Part shown: positions 27,789 through 36,361 of the stretch, in pieces | How positions within the stretch are numbered: position 1 is the first letter of the stretch | Layout of the letters: each line of letters opens with the position of its first letter | NCBI RefSeq assembly: GCF_900114415.1 | Contig: NZ_FOSZ01000003.1 | Coordinates: 62,001-126,000 of the forward strand | Reading direction: 5' to 3' | DNA length: 64,000 nucleotides | Source: Shimia haliotis | Lineage (GTDB): Bacteria > Pseudomonadota > Alphaproteobacteria > Rhodobacterales > Rhodobacteraceae | Position numbers and translations under genes: made by a program | Notes under the pieces: model-generated | Told to the model about the DNA's origin: nothing | Databases searched by the model: none | What the model saw: the letters and a program-made list of their open reading frames with translations, nothing else

Positions 27789-28339
27789 TCCCGACGCAGG
27801 GATTGCAGGCACATTTCCCGCAATTGGGTGCATTTGGCATCCGTGAGATCTGCCCCCAGCATCCGTTGCCATTTCAGCGTGTTGCGGATCGCCCCGCCTA
27901 TGAATCCACCCATAACGCTGACATCGCCGTCAATCAGCCATCCATCGCGCTGAAGCTCTTGCAGCAGTTCACGAATAAAACGAGAGGTGCGTTCAAAGCT
28001 GTTGAGCACTTCGTCCACCGGCAGCAGCGGAACATTTGACAGATAGTCAAAAAGCATAGCTCTTTGTGGGTTCGCCCAGAAATAGGCGATTTGGTTGTCG
28101 ATGTATCGTGCCAATCGTTCCGGAGCATTTGCATCCGGCAGATCACCAACAATAAGGTTCTGTTCCACGTCGCGGGCCAAGTCGTCATAAACAGCGCGGA
28201 TCAACACGTCCTTGTTTTCAAAGTGGTTGTACAAAGATCCTGTCGCCACGCCAGCCCGGCTGGCAATACGTGCCATCGAAGCCTGTGTGCCGTGTTCCAC
28301 CAGCATCGCCGCTGTGGCCTCAAGTATCTTGTCCCGCAT
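27782..28339 (-). CDS. TetR-family transcriptional regulator
   Basis: Ligand-responsive repressor. The 185-residue product has the TetR N-terminal helix-turn-helix (residues about 20-47, ending in GSLYNHFENKDVLIRAV) and an all-helical effector domain. No effector can be read from the sequence. A perfect palindrome 27 bp upstream of the start is a likely autoregulatory operator, and its neighbour in the other direction is the 218-residue beta-hairpin protein, which it may also control. Confidence 0.9.
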   Translation of the reverse strand: MRDKILEATAAMLVEHGTQASMARIASRAGVATGSLYNHFENKDVLIRAVYDDLARDVEQNLIVGDLPDANAPERLARYIDNQIAYFWANPQRAMLFDYLSNVPLLPVDEVLNSFERTSRFIRELLQELQRDGWLIDGDVSVMGGFIGGAIRNTLKWQRMLGADLTDAKCTQLREMCLQSLRRDQ

Positions 28340-28365
28340 CCTGCTTTGTCCCTATGTCAGTGGCA

Positions 28366-28381
28366 TTGAACAACCGTTCAA
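28366..28381. promoter_or_regulatory. Palindromic operator of the TetR gene
   Basis: TTGAACAACCGTTCAA: two 6-bp half-sites (TTGAAC/GTTCAA) around a 4-bp centre, typical in size for TetR-family operators. It lies 27 bp upstream of the TetR start codon. Confidence 0.55.
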
Positions 28382-28557
28382 CGCGGGACAATAGGTCCTG
28401 TAATCCCTTCGAACAAGCCCGCTGGAAGCCTCATACCTTAAGAGGGAAGTTTCGCAATTTTTCTCAACCTTTGCTTGAGTGAAGCGAAGTCATGAGGCAG
28501 GCTTTCGTCACTGCGCGGTTAGTGAGCGCAGAACAAACTTATTAGATGGAGATACAT

Positions 28558-29214
28558 ATGAAGTTCCCGATTCCGATTTCGAATTTTGAAATGCCTGCCC
28601 CACAGCGGTCTCCGTATCAGATTCAGGATGTGCAATTGCCGTGGGATCAATACCACCCCAATCTTGTGGATGGAGAAGGACAGAGCTTCGCGGAAATTTG
28701 GCCATTCATCTACAACCATCCACCGGTGCCCAACCCGATGGTGGTGCGATTCCGCGGATACTGGAACCTTTTGAAAAGCACAGGCTACCCTCAAGACGCC
28801 GAGTACAAAATCCAGCAGATCGAAACCACTTCCACGACCACCAGTCACACGGCGTCTCTGGATGCAAAATTGTCCGGCGCGGCCAAAGGGCTCAGCGGTG
28901 AAATCTCAGGTTCTGTCACCGCTGAAACCACCGTAACGGTGGTCGAGGAACAGTCTTCATCCAAATCGTTTAAAGTCCCGCGGGGGCAATTCTTCCGATA
29001 TGTCAGCTGGCAGTGGTGCGTGGACTATGCGTTTATATTCCCTGATCAACCCGACAAGTTGATGTATTACAACCAGATCGCCACAAGTCTGCGAAACGGC
29101 AAAAACGCTTCATGCACGATCGGCGTGCCGTATTGGGTTACATGCAAGACCGATCAGACGCACACACAAAACATCATCTACAATTCCGAAACCGGCGCAG
29201 TGATCTCAACCTGA
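28558..29214 (+). CDS. Unrecognised protein with Ser/Thr-rich amphipathic hairpin, possible aerolysin-like
   Basis: I do not recognise this 218-residue protein. The start is ATG 28558, with GGAG six bases upstream. It has no signal peptide and no membrane helix. Residues 1-85 are rich in Pro and aromatics. Residues 86-140 form two Ser/Thr-rich strands (ETTSTTTSHTASLD and AETTVTVVEEQSSSKSFKV) around a Gly/Ala-rich turn with alternating polar and apolar residues. This is followed by VPRGQFFRYVSWQW, and the C-terminal part contains three Cys. That layout (Ser/Thr-rich strand, small amphipathic loop, Ser/Thr-rich strand, then VPxG) is seen in aerolysin and ETX/MTX2 pore-forming proteins. A toxin or membrane-active role is inference; the gene has its own terminator and stands alone. 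Confidence 0.5.
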   Translation: MKFPIPISNFEMPAPQRSPYQIQDVQLPWDQYHPNLVDGEGQSFAEIWPFIYNHPPVPNPMVVRFRGYWNLLKSTGYPQDAEYKIQQIETTSTTTSHTASLDAKLSGAAKGLSGEISGSVTAETTVTVVEEQSSSKSFKVPRGQFFRYVSWQWCVDYAFIFPDQPDKLMYYNQIATSLRNGKNASCTIGVPYWVTCKTDQTHTQNIIYNSETGAVIST

Positions 29215-29220
29215 CGCCAT

Positions 29221-29248
29221 GGCGCGCGGGTTCCGCGCGCCTGTTATT
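29221..29248 (+). terminator. Hairpin terminator after the 218-residue gene
   Basis: A 9-bp perfect stem, GGCGCGCGG at 29221-29229 and CCGCGCGCC at 29233-29241, with a GTT loop, followed by TGTTATT. It lies between converging genes and ends the + strand unit. Confidence 0.6.
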
Positions 29249-30200
29249 CCCACAGATCGGTAGAGAGATACTTTAGCCCGCTGTCGCAAATCACCACGCC
29301 AATCACGCCGCCTTCCTCCGGTCCTGCAAGCAGTTCCAGCGCAGCCGCCACATTTGCACCGGCTGAGAACCCTGCAAAAATCCCCTCTTCGCGCGCCAGA
29401 GCGCGTGTTGTGTCTCGGGCGACATCACCCGCAACGGTGAGGTATCTATCCACCGTCACATCTCTGAGAAAATCCAAGTCCGCCATTGCATAGCCGCCGC
29501 CTTGAATAGGGTGGGCCGGCCTAGTGACAGCGTCGCCCGCCAAAGCCGCTGCCCCGTCGGGTTCAACCACATAGCCTTTTATTTCTGGGTCAAAGGTTTT
29601 TAAGGCCGCCATTGTTCCTCCAAAGGTTCCGCCAGAGCCGGCAAAATCCACAAAGGCGGTCAGGCTTTCGCCGCTGTCACGCCAAAACTCGGGTCCGGTG
29701 GTTTCAAAGTGCGCCCGCGCATTTCCAGCGTGATGAAACTGATCCGCCCGAAAAGCTGCTCGTTCGGCGACAATAAGCTGCGTGACCCGATCGACTTCTG
29801 CAAGATCTCCGCCAGATACCTGTCCGGGAATCGATTCCGGTAACTGATCGACCAACACAACTTCTGCCCCCAAAGCTGTCATCATACGGGCCCGCTCGAT
29901 GGAATTTCCGCGGCTCATCACGGCAACAAAGGGATAGCCCTTGAGTTGACAGACAATCGCCAGACCGGTTCCCATATTTCCGCTGGTCAGTTCCACCACC
30001 GTTTGTCCTGGCCGCAAGTCGCTTCGTGCTTCGGCCATCTCAATGATGCCCTTGGCGGCGCGGTCCTTTTTGGAAAATCCAGGATTAAGATAGTCCAGCT
30101 TCGCCAGTATGCGCCCGTTCAGTCCGCGCTTCACGATCATGCGATCCAACCATACTGAAGGCGTTCCACCAATCACGTCCAAAAGTGAATCCGCCGCCAT
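29244..30200 (-). CDS. Cysteine-synthase-family PLP enzyme
   Basis: Fold-type II PLP enzyme related to cysteine synthase and cystathionine beta-synthase. I choose ATG 30200, with GGAGG eight bases upstream; the frame opens further up at 30245. The 318-residue product has the PLP lysine in FSKKDRAA (Lys45), the substrate loop TSGNMGTG (canonical form TSGNTG) and the phosphate-binding Gly-rich loop AGSGGTFGG. C-terminal CDSGLKYLST is typical of the family. The Met at the loop position and lack of sulfur genes nearby make the exact substrate uncertain. Confidence 0.8.
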   Translation of the reverse strand: MAADSLLDVIGGTPSVWLDRMIVKRGLNGRILAKLDYLNPGFSKKDRAAKGIIEMAEARSDLRPGQTVVELTSGNMGTGLAIVCQLKGYPFVAVMSRGNSIERARMMTALGAEVVLVDQLPESIPGQVSGGDLAEVDRVTQLIVAERAAFRADQFHHAGNARAHFETTGPEFWRDSGESLTAFVDFAGSGGTFGGTMAALKTFDPEIKGYVVEPDGAAALAGDAVTRPAHPIQGGGYAMADLDFLRDVTVDRYLTVAGDVARDTTRALAREEGIFAGFSAGANVAAALELLAGPEEGGVIGVVICDSGLKYLSTDLWE

Positions 30201-30493
30201 GTACAGTTCCTCCGCAGTCCGATGCCGAGCGATCATGGCGGTCATCCCATCTTAAGTAAACGCCGACAGCTCAACCACATCACCTTCCCGCTGGCTGTGA
30301 AAACCGTGATGATTTCTCGGTTGCCCCTCCGTCATCGGCCATTCGTTGCCTGAGAAACAATGCCGAATCAGCGGGATCGGCCAATCCCAGCCGACCCCGC
30401 TGAGAATGTCTAAAAATTGAATCGTTCGTCGATTTACCCATATGTTAACGCCGCTTAGGCGGAGGTCTTACGCGCAAATTTTTGGAGTGTGAG

Positions 30494-31720
30494 ATGTCTA
30501 AACGACCTCTGACGATTCTGCTTGCTGGGATCGGAATTAACCTATCAATCGGGGTGCTGTACGCGTGGAGCGTATTCAAAGACGCCCTCGTAAACGACCT
30601 CGGCTGGACTGCGACACAGGCTTCGACGCCTTACAGCATCGCCATCGTGGTGTTTTCAATCGCAACCCTGACCGCAGGTGTGCTGCAAGACAAATTCGGC
30701 CCGCGCCGGATTATCATGCTTGGCGGCGCATTTGTTGGCTCTGGCATGATCCTCACGGGTCTCCTCACCAACCCGACAGCAGTCATGCTGACGTTTGGTG
30801 TCGTTGTTGGTACCGGTATTGGCTTTGCCTATGCCTGTGTCACACCGGCGGCCATGAAGTGGTGGCATCCGTCGAAGAAAGGCATGGTTTCCGGCCTGAT
30901 CGTTGGCGGTTTCGGACTTGGTGCCGTTTATGTGGCCCCACTGACCAAAGCACTGGTCAATGCCTTCGACATTCAGACGGCATTCATCATCCTCGGCACT
31001 GGTATCATCGTGATTTCGGTAAGCCTCGGTGCAACAGTTGTGAACCCGCCCAAAGGGTATGTTGCAGAAGGTCCCGAAGATTGGAACCCCGCCGCAGCCG
31101 GCACTGGTGCGGAAATGAACTGGCGTGAGATGATCAAGACCCGTCAATTCTATTTCCTCTTTATTATGTTCGCTCTGGCTTCCAGTGCCGGCGTCATGCT
31201 GATCGGCAACATCACTCAAATCGGTTCGCTCCAAGTTGGCCTTGAGGGTGCGGTTTATCTGGTAAGCCTGCTTGCCATCGCAAATGCCTCCGGTCGTGTA
31301 TTGGGTGGCTTGATCTCCGACAAACTCGGTCGTGTGAACACGCTGATCCTTGCCTTCCTGTTGCAAGCCGCAAACATGTGGTTCTTCATGAGCATTTCCA
31401 CCGAAGCCATGCTGATTGCAGGCGCCATCACCGGTGCCCTCTGCTACGGCGCACTGCTCAGCGTCTTCCCGTCGTTGACCGCAGATTACTTCGGCCTCAA
31501 AGGCTACGGCGCCAACTACGGCCTCGTGTATCTTGGCTGGGGTCTCTCCGGTGCGCTGGGTCCGGTCATTGCATCCATGAGCTTTGACGCCACAGGCTCC
31601 TTCACCAACGCCTATATGATCAGCGCAGCAATGCTGGTCGCGGCGACGGCGATTGCTTTCATGACCAAAGCACCTCGCACTGCGGCCAAAGAAGCCGAAG
31701 GCGAACTGGTCCGCGTCTAA
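30494..31720 (+). CDS. OFA-family MFS transporter
   Basis: Twelve-helix inner-membrane carrier of the oxalate/formate antiporter (OFA) family. The ATG at 30494 has GGAG five bases upstream. The 408-residue product opens with GIGINLSIGVLYAWSVFKDA, the usual OFA N-terminus, has an MFS loop motif LQDKFGPRR between helices 2 and 3 and a central loop of about 20 residues after helix 6. The C-terminus is hydrophilic. OFA carriers move small carboxylates such as oxalate, formate or lactate; the actual substrate cannot be read here. The 290 bp upstream hold a short palindrome (AATCG-N5-CGATT, 30420-30434). Confidence 0.88.
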   Translation: MSKRPLTILLAGIGINLSIGVLYAWSVFKDALVNDLGWTATQASTPYSIAIVVFSIATLTAGVLQDKFGPRRIIMLGGAFVGSGMILTGLLTNPTAVMLTFGVVVGTGIGFAYACVTPAAMKWWHPSKKGMVSGLIVGGFGLGAVYVAPLTKALVNAFDIQTAFIILGTGIIVISVSLGATVVNPPKGYVAEGPEDWNPAAAGTGAEMNWREMIKTRQFYFLFIMFALASSAGVMLIGNITQIGSLQVGLEGAVYLVSLLAIANASGRVLGGLISDKLGRVNTLILAFLLQAANMWFFMSISTEAMLIAGAITGALCYGALLSVFPSLTADYFGLKGYGANYGLVYLGWGLSGALGPVIASMSFDATGSFTNAYMISAAMLVAATAIAFMTKAPRTAAKEAEGELVRV

Positions 31721-31741
31721 GACGCCCCACGCCAATCAAAA

Positions 31742-31772
31742 CCCCGCCCGAGGTTGCCTCGGGCGGGGTTTT
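31742..31772 (+). terminator. Rho-independent terminator after the OFA transporter
   Basis: A 12-bp perfect stem, CCCCGCCCGAGG at 31742-31753 and CCTCGGGCGGGG at 31757-31768, with a TTG loop and TTTT after it. One of the strongest terminators in the window. Confidence 0.88.
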
Positions 31773-31842
31773 GCTTCGGCTATCGATGAGGTTGCCAGAA
31801 GGCGCTGAGCACATCGATGGTTCAAGAAGCGCTGGCAAAGAG

Positions 31843-31869
31843 AAAGCCGGACCCTCGGGTCCGGCTTTT
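31843..31869. terminator. Bidirectional terminator between the OFA transporter and tdh
   Basis: GCCGGACC at 31846-31853 and GGTCCGGC at 31858-31865 around a CTCG tetraloop, with AAA before and TTTT after. Read leftward it is followed by TTTCT and would end kbl-tdh transcription. Confidence 0.72.
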
Positions 31870-31910
31870 CACGTGAGGCAAAGCTTTAAGTTGTGCGTAG
31901 CGTCCTGCCC

Positions 31911-32963
31911 CTAGAGGCCCCGCCAGTCCAAAACCACCTTGCCCGATTTGCCGGACTTCATGGCCTCAAAACCTGACCGGAATTCGCCAAGCGGCAACTC
32001 GTGGGTGATGACACGGCTGACATCCAGACCGTTCTGCAACATAGCAATCATCTTATACCATGTCTCAAACATCTCGCGGCCGTAGACGCCCTTGATGGTG
32101 ATCGCCTTGAACACGATACGTGACCAATCCACGGGCGATTTTCCGGGCGGGATGCCCAACAAGGCGATCTTGCCGCCCATCACCAGCGCCTCGACCATTT
32201 GATCCAGCGCCACTTGGCTACCGCTCATCTCAAGGCCAACGTCAAAGCCTTCCTTCAGGCCAAGCCCGTGCATCACGTCGTTCAGATCTTCTGTCGCGAC
32301 ATTGACGGTTCGCGCATTGGGCACCACATGCCGGCTGAGTTCCAGGCGGTCAGGGTTGATGTCCGTGATCACCACATGGCGCGCGCCCGCGTGTTTGCAG
32401 ACCGCCGCCGCCATTATGCCAATCGGCCCCGCGCCGGTGATCAACACATCTTCACCCAGCAGATCAAAACTCAGCGCCGTGTGGACCGCATTGCCTAGCG
32501 GATCCAGAATCGCGCCGATCTCGTCCGGCACATCGTCCGGCAGAGGCACGACGTTGAACGCGGGCAGCCGCAGGTATTGCGCAAAAGCGCCCTGAATGTT
32601 CACACCAATGCCACGCGTGCCGGGATCCAGATGGAACTTGCCCGCCCGCGCCTGACGGCTCTCGTGGCCGATGATATGGCCCTCTCCGGAACACCGTTGT
32701 CCAATCGCAAGCCCCTCGACGTTGCGTCCCATCTCGACGATCTCACCGGCGAACTCGTGGCCGGTGATCATCGGCGTTGGCACGGTCGCGCTGGCCCAGT
32801 CATCCCAGTTCCAGATGTGAATATCCGTGCCGCAAATGCCCGTCTTGTTGATTTTGATCAGAACTTCGTCCGGCCCGATTTCTGGCACCGGCGCCTGTAC
32901 TTTCCACAGCCCTTCTTCGGGCTTGGATTTCTCAAGCGCAGTCATCGTGTTTGGCTTGCTCAT
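31911..32963 (-). CDS. tdh: L-threonine 3-dehydrogenase
   Basis: Oxidises L-threonine to 2-amino-3-ketobutyrate with NAD. The 350-residue zinc-type alcohol-dehydrogenase-fold protein has catalytic zinc ligands Cys44 (GICGTDIH) and His69-Glu70 (TGHEF), the Rossmann motif [13 protein letters not shown], and the Tdh pattern [13 protein letters not shown]. The lobe that in E. coli Tdh holds a structural zinc by four cysteines reads here [19 protein letters not shown] with no Cys, so that zinc must be absent. It overlaps kbl by 4 bp (ATGA), giving the two-step threonine to glycine pathway. Confidence 0.95.
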   Translation of the reverse strand: MSKPNTMTALEKSKPEEGLWKVQAPVPEIGPDEVLIKINKTGICGTDIHIWNWDDWASATVPTPMITGHEFAGEIVEMGRNVEGLAIGQRCSGEGHIIGHESRQARAGKFHLDPGTRGIGVNIQGAFAQYLRLPAFNVVPLPDDVPDEIGAILDPLGNAVHTALSFDLLGEDVLITGAGPIGIMAAAVCKHAGARHVVITDINPDRLELSRHVVPNARTVNVATEDLNDVMHGLGLKEGFDVGLEMSGSQVALDQMVEALVMGGKIALLGIPPGKSPVDWSRIVFKAITIKGVYGREMFETWYKMIAMLQNGLDVSRVITHELPLGEFRSGFEAMKSGKSGKVVLDWRGL

Positions 32964-34147
32964 TGGATGATCCCCAACTCTTTACCCACCTTGCCAAAGG
33001 CCGCCAGCGCGCGGTCCAGCTCATCACGGGTCAGCGCCGCATTCATCTGCGTCCTGATCCGCGCCTGCCCACGCGGCACCACGGGGAAGAAGAAGCCCGA
33101 AACATAAACACCTTCCTCAAACAGCTTCGCCGCCATTTCCTGCGCCAGCGTTGCTTCACCCAGCATCACCGGAATGATCGGATGCTCACCGGGCAGAATG
33201 TCAAAACCCAGCTTCTCCAGTCCCGCTCGCCAGTAGGTGGCGTTCTCAAACAGCTTCGCGCGCATCGCAGCGCCGTCCTCGACCAGCCGGATCGCTTCGA
33301 TTCCGGCGGCCACAATGCTTGGCGGCAGCGAATTGGAGAACAAATAGGGCCGCGCCCGCTGCCGCAGCAGGTCAATCACTGGCTGCGGCCCGGCGATATA
33401 ACCGCCGATGGCCCCCCCAAGTGCTTTGCCCAAAGTTCCTGTGAGAATGTCCACATCCACACCAAAATGATCCGGAGTGCCGGCCCCGTTCGGCCCCATG
33501 AACCCCGTCGCGTGACAGTCATCCACCATAACCACAGCGCCATATTGTTTCGCCAGCCGCGTGATCTCCGGCAAGTTCGCCAGATAGCCGTCCATGCTGA
33601 ACACACCATCGGTCGCAATCATGATATGCCGCGCGCCCTCGTTCTTGGCATGTTTCAGCATCTCTTCCAGATCGGACATGTCGTTGTTGGCATAACGATA
33701 CCGCTTCGCCTTACACAGCCGCACCCCGTCGATGATCGACGCGTGGTTTAAACTGTCAGAGATGATCGCGTCTTCCTTGGTCAAAAGCGGCTCAAACAGC
33801 CCGCCATTGGCGTCAAAGCAGGCAGCAAACAGGATCGCGTCGTCTTTGTTCAGGAAATCCGCCAGCTTCTGTTCCAACTCGCGGTGGATGTCCTGCGTCC
33901 CACAGATAAACCGCACCGAGGCCATGCCAAACCCGCGTGGATCCATCGCGCCCTTGGCCGCATCAATCAATGCCGGATTGTCGGCCAGACCAAGGTAGTT
34001 GTTGGCACAGAGGTTGATGACATCCGCGTCGCCCACCTGAATCTCACCGCCCTGAGGCGAGGTGATCATTCGCTCACGTTTCATCAGCCCTTCAGCCTCG
34101 ATGGTTTTCAACGTGTCGCGGATGTCGTTCAGGAATGCGTCGGACAT
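32960..34147 (-). CDS. kbl: 2-amino-3-ketobutyrate CoA ligase
   Basis: PLP enzyme that splits 2-amino-3-ketobutyrate with CoA into glycine and acetyl-CoA. ATG 34147 has GGAG six bases upstream. The 395 residues match the alpha-oxoamine synthase family: [10 protein letters not shown] near the N-terminus, [11 protein letters not shown], the [15 protein letters not shown] segment and the PLP lysine in [15 protein letters not shown]. It is transcribed before tdh and after an XRE-cupin regulator. Two putative operator repeats lie directly upstream. Confidence 0.96.
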   Translation of the reverse strand: MSDAFLNDIRDTLKTIEAEGLMKRERMITSPQGGEIQVGDADVINLCANNYLGLADNPALIDAAKGAMDPRGFGMASVRFICGTQDIHRELEQKLADFLNKDDAILFAACFDANGGLFEPLLTKEDAIISDSLNHASIIDGVRLCKAKRYRYANNDMSDLEEMLKHAKNEGARHIMIATDGVFSMDGYLANLPEITRLAKQYGAVVMVDDCHATGFMGPNGAGTPDHFGVDVDILTGTLGKALGGAIGGYIAGPQPVIDLLRQRARPYLFSNSLPPSIVAAGIEAIRLVEDGAAMRAKLFENATYWRAGLEKLGFDILPGEHPIIPVMLGEATLAQEMAAKLFEEGVYVSGFFFPVVPRGQARIRTQMNAALTRDELDRALAAFGKVGKELGIIQ

Positions 34148-34162
34148 GGGATTCTCCATAAT

Positions 34163-34234
34163 GATGGAACTTCATCTATCATAACGGACATGCGTCCGAA
34201 AAGATGGAATTTCAAGATAACGGACAAAAATCCG
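34163..34234. promoter_or_regulatory. Duplicated putative operator upstream of kbl
   Basis: Two imperfect direct repeats. Each begins GATGGAA and ends in ATAACGGAC followed by TCCG: 34163-34198 and 34203-34234. Each ends in a palindrome: CGGACATGCGTCCG at 34185-34198 and CGGACAAAAATCCG at 34221-34234, 36 bp apart start to start. They lie 16-88 bp upstream of the kbl ATG and are candidate sites for the adjacent XRE-cupin regulator. Confidence 0.5.
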
Positions 34235-34297
34235 CAATTAGGGAAGTGCGTGTGTGAGTGTAGCATGAAGGCGGCAAAGAATCTCCCGACCGACAGG

Positions 34298-34430
34298 GAG
34301 GGCTGCGCCTGCCTGCCCCCCGGCAGGCGCGTTTGGGACGCTGCACCAATCAGAAACGTTCAGAGTAGATGCAGCCGCACCGCGCATCTCAAGCAGATCG
34401 AAAGCGCCTACCCAGGCAGGCGCAGCCCTC
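34298..34430. repeat. Long inverted repeat with internal hairpin between the XRE-cupin gene and kbl
   Basis: A perfect 17-bp inverted repeat, GAGGGCTGCGCCTGCCT at 34298-34314 and its complement at 34414-34430, 99 bp apart. The left arm can also pair locally: GCGCCTGCC at 34305-34313 with GGCAGGCGC at 34322-34330. The right arm begins 12 bp past the end of the XRE-cupin gene. No gene lies in this stretch (34235-34441). It may end the regulator transcript by alternative pairing. Confidence 0.55.
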
Positions 34431-34441
34431 TGCACAATGCC

Positions 34442-34999
34442 TCAAGCATTCTTCACAATCAAAAACACGCGCGCCGCTGTACCCGCCTCGATCGCATGCG
34501 CCACATCTGCCGCATAACGCGCGGTGTCACCTTCGGCCAAATCCTGCGCCGCGCTGCCGCTGGTCACGCGCACAGAACCTGACAACACGGTCAACTGCTC
34601 GGCAGCGCCCCGCGCATGCGGCTGGCTCTTCAAGCTGCCGCCTTTTTCGAACCGGATGTCATAAACCTCATGCCCGCCAGCCTCCTCAGGTGGTGACAAT
34701 ACACGGATCAAACAGCCTTCGCCCATCTTGTCAAAACTTGGCACATCAGAGGCGCGCAGCACATCGACCTTGTCCCCCGCCTCCGCATCCAGCAGACCGG
34801 CAAAATCCACCTGCAGGGCGCGTGTCAGATTCCACAGTGTCGCAATCGTCGGGCTGCTTTCGCCACGTTCGATCTGGCTCACCATCGACCGACTTACGCC
34901 CGACAGTTTGGCCACCGCATCCAGCGACAGCCCCTGCTCACGGCGGGCTTCCCGCAAACGCGCGGGCAAAAGATCCAAGATCGGCAAGTCGTTGTCCAT
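34442..34999 (-). CDS. XRE-cupin transcriptional regulator
   Basis: The 185-residue product from ATG 34999 has an N-terminal Cro/CI-type helix-turn-helix (about residues 13-60, with LDAVAKLSGVSRSMVSQIER) and a C-terminal cupin-2 sensor domain (about 100-180) with SQPHARGAAEQLTVLSG. The open frame runs further upstream but without typical sequence. Such regulators often control amino-acid use. It is upstream of kbl-tdh in the same direction and divergent from the thiolase gene, so both are candidate targets. Confidence 0.88.
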   Translation of the reverse strand: MDNDLPILDLLPARLREARREQGLSLDAVAKLSGVSRSMVSQIERGESSPTIATLWNLTRALQVDFAGLLDAEAGDKVDVLRASDVPSFDKMGEGCLIRVLSPPEEAGGHEVYDIRFEKGGSLKSQPHARGAAEQLTVLSGSVRVTSGSAAQDLAEGDTARYAADVAHAIEAGTAARVFLIVKNA

Positions 35000-35130
35000 G
35001 CCCTCAGATGCGGCGAACCAATCCCGTTTGTCAATCTTGGCACTCCCGTAGAAACTCTGTGACGCACCGTTTTGAAAGACTCCGCGATGCTGCACCTGCA
35101 TAGTGTGCGCAAATCTTCAGGAGGAACCCC

Positions 35131-36306
35131 ATGTCTGACATCGTAATTTTGGGCGGCGCCCGCACCGCCATCGGCACTTTCGGCGGCTCGCTTGCCAACA
35201 CCGCGCCCATCGACCTTGGCGCAGCCGTGGCCAAAGAAGCCATGGCCCGCGCTGGCGTAGAAGGCGGCCAAATCGGCAACGTCGTTTACGGCCACGTCAT
35301 CAACACCGAACCTCGCGATATGTACCTGTCGCGCGTAGCGGCCATGCAGGCCGGTATTCCGGACACAACGCCCGCGATGAACGTGAACCGCCTTTGCGGC
35401 TCCGGCGCACAGGCCATTGTGTCTGCCACCCAATCCCTGATGCTAGGCGATGCGGACTTCGCACTGGCTGGCGGCGCGGAAAACATGTCGAAATCTCCCT
35501 ACATCATGCAATCCCAGCGTTGGGGCCAGAAGATGGGCGACGTAAAGACGCTCGACATGATGCTCGGCGCGCTGAACTGCCCGTTTGGCACCGGACATAT
35601 GGGTGTCACGGCAGAAAATGTTGCGGACGAACATGACGTGACCCGCGAAGACATGGACGCCTTTGCGCTCGCGTCTCAGGAACGTGCCGCGGCTGCGATT
35701 GAGGCAGGGTACTTCGACGAGCAGATCGTGCCGGTTGAGGTCAAAGTGCGCCGCGACATGGTTGCCTTTGCCCGCGACGAACACCCGACGGCTTCCACCA
35801 TGGAAAGCCTTGGCAAGCTGCGCGCTGTGTTCAAGAAAGACGGCCGCGTGACCGCGGGCAACGCCTCTGGCATCAACGACGGTGCGGCTGCGATTGTATT
35901 GGCTCGCGCAGATGCCGCCGAAAAGGCTGGCCTGACGCCGAAATTCCGCGTTCTGGGCTACGCCCACGCGGGTGTGCGCCCCGAGGTCATGGGCATCGGT
36001 CCGGTGCCAGCGGTGGAAAACCTGCTGGCCCGCACAGGCCTGTCGATCGCCGACTTTGACGTCATCGAGAGCAACGAAGCCTTCGCAGCACAGGCGATTG
36101 CCGTGAACAAAGGTCTGGGTCTTGATCCGGCCCAGGTGAACCCGAACGGCGGCGCCATCGCACTGGGCCATCCGGTTGGTGCAACCGGCGCGATCATCAC
36201 TGTGAAGGCGATGTATGAACTGGAACGCACCGGCGGCTCCAAAGGCCTGATCACCATGTGTATTGGCGGCGGTCAGGGCATCGCCATCGCAATCGAGCGC
36301 ATCTAA
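35131..36306 (+). CDS. Acetyl-CoA C-acyltransferase (thiolase)
   Basis: Condenses two acetyl-CoA or cleaves acetoacetyl-CoA and related 3-ketoacyl-CoA. The 391 residues match biosynthetic/degradative thiolases: the first catalytic Cys in NRLCGSGAQAI (about residue 88), NEAFAAQA, the His of GGAIALGHPVGATGA, and the second Cys in CIGGGQG. AGGAGGA lies eight bases before the ATG. It diverges from the XRE-cupin gene (131 bp between starts). Threonine breakdown by Tdh/Kbl yields acetyl-CoA, a possible functional link, but the thiolase could equally serve polyhydroxybutyrate or fatty-acid metabolism. Confidence 0.9.
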   Translation: MSDIVILGGARTAIGTFGGSLANTAPIDLGAAVAKEAMARAGVEGGQIGNVVYGHVINTEPRDMYLSRVAAMQAGIPDTTPAMNVNRLCGSGAQAIVSATQSLMLGDADFALAGGAENMSKSPYIMQSQRWGQKMGDVKTLDMMLGALNCPFGTGHMGVTAENVADEHDVTREDMDAFALASQERAAAAIEAGYFDEQIVPVEVKVRRDMVAFARDEHPTASTMESLGKLRAVFKKDGRVTAGNASGINDGAAAIVLARADAAEKAGLTPKFRVLGYAHAGVRPEVMGIGPVPAVENLLARTGLSIADFDVIESNEAFAAQAIAVNKGLGLDPAQVNPNGGAIALGHPVGATGAIITVKAMYELERTGGSKGLITMCIGGGQGIAIAIERI

Positions 36307-36312
36307 ATGAAA

Positions 36313-36336
36313 CGGCGCGGGGATCACCCCGCGCCG
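36313..36336. terminator. Hairpin between converging thiolase and oxidoreductase genes
   Basis: A 10-bp perfect stem, CGGCGCGGGG at 36313-36322 and CCCCGCGCCG at 36327-36336, with an ATCA loop. There is no T-run on the + side; leftward the stem is followed by TTTCATTT. Confidence 0.55.
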
Positions 36337-36361
36337 CCTCCATCCCGACGTGATCGTGACC

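Noticed and set aside
30656..31735. A 359-codon frame on the minus strand inside the OFA transporter
   Set aside because: The + strand protein is a clear 12-helix carrier; the antisense product is Cys, His and Gln rich and has no start signal.
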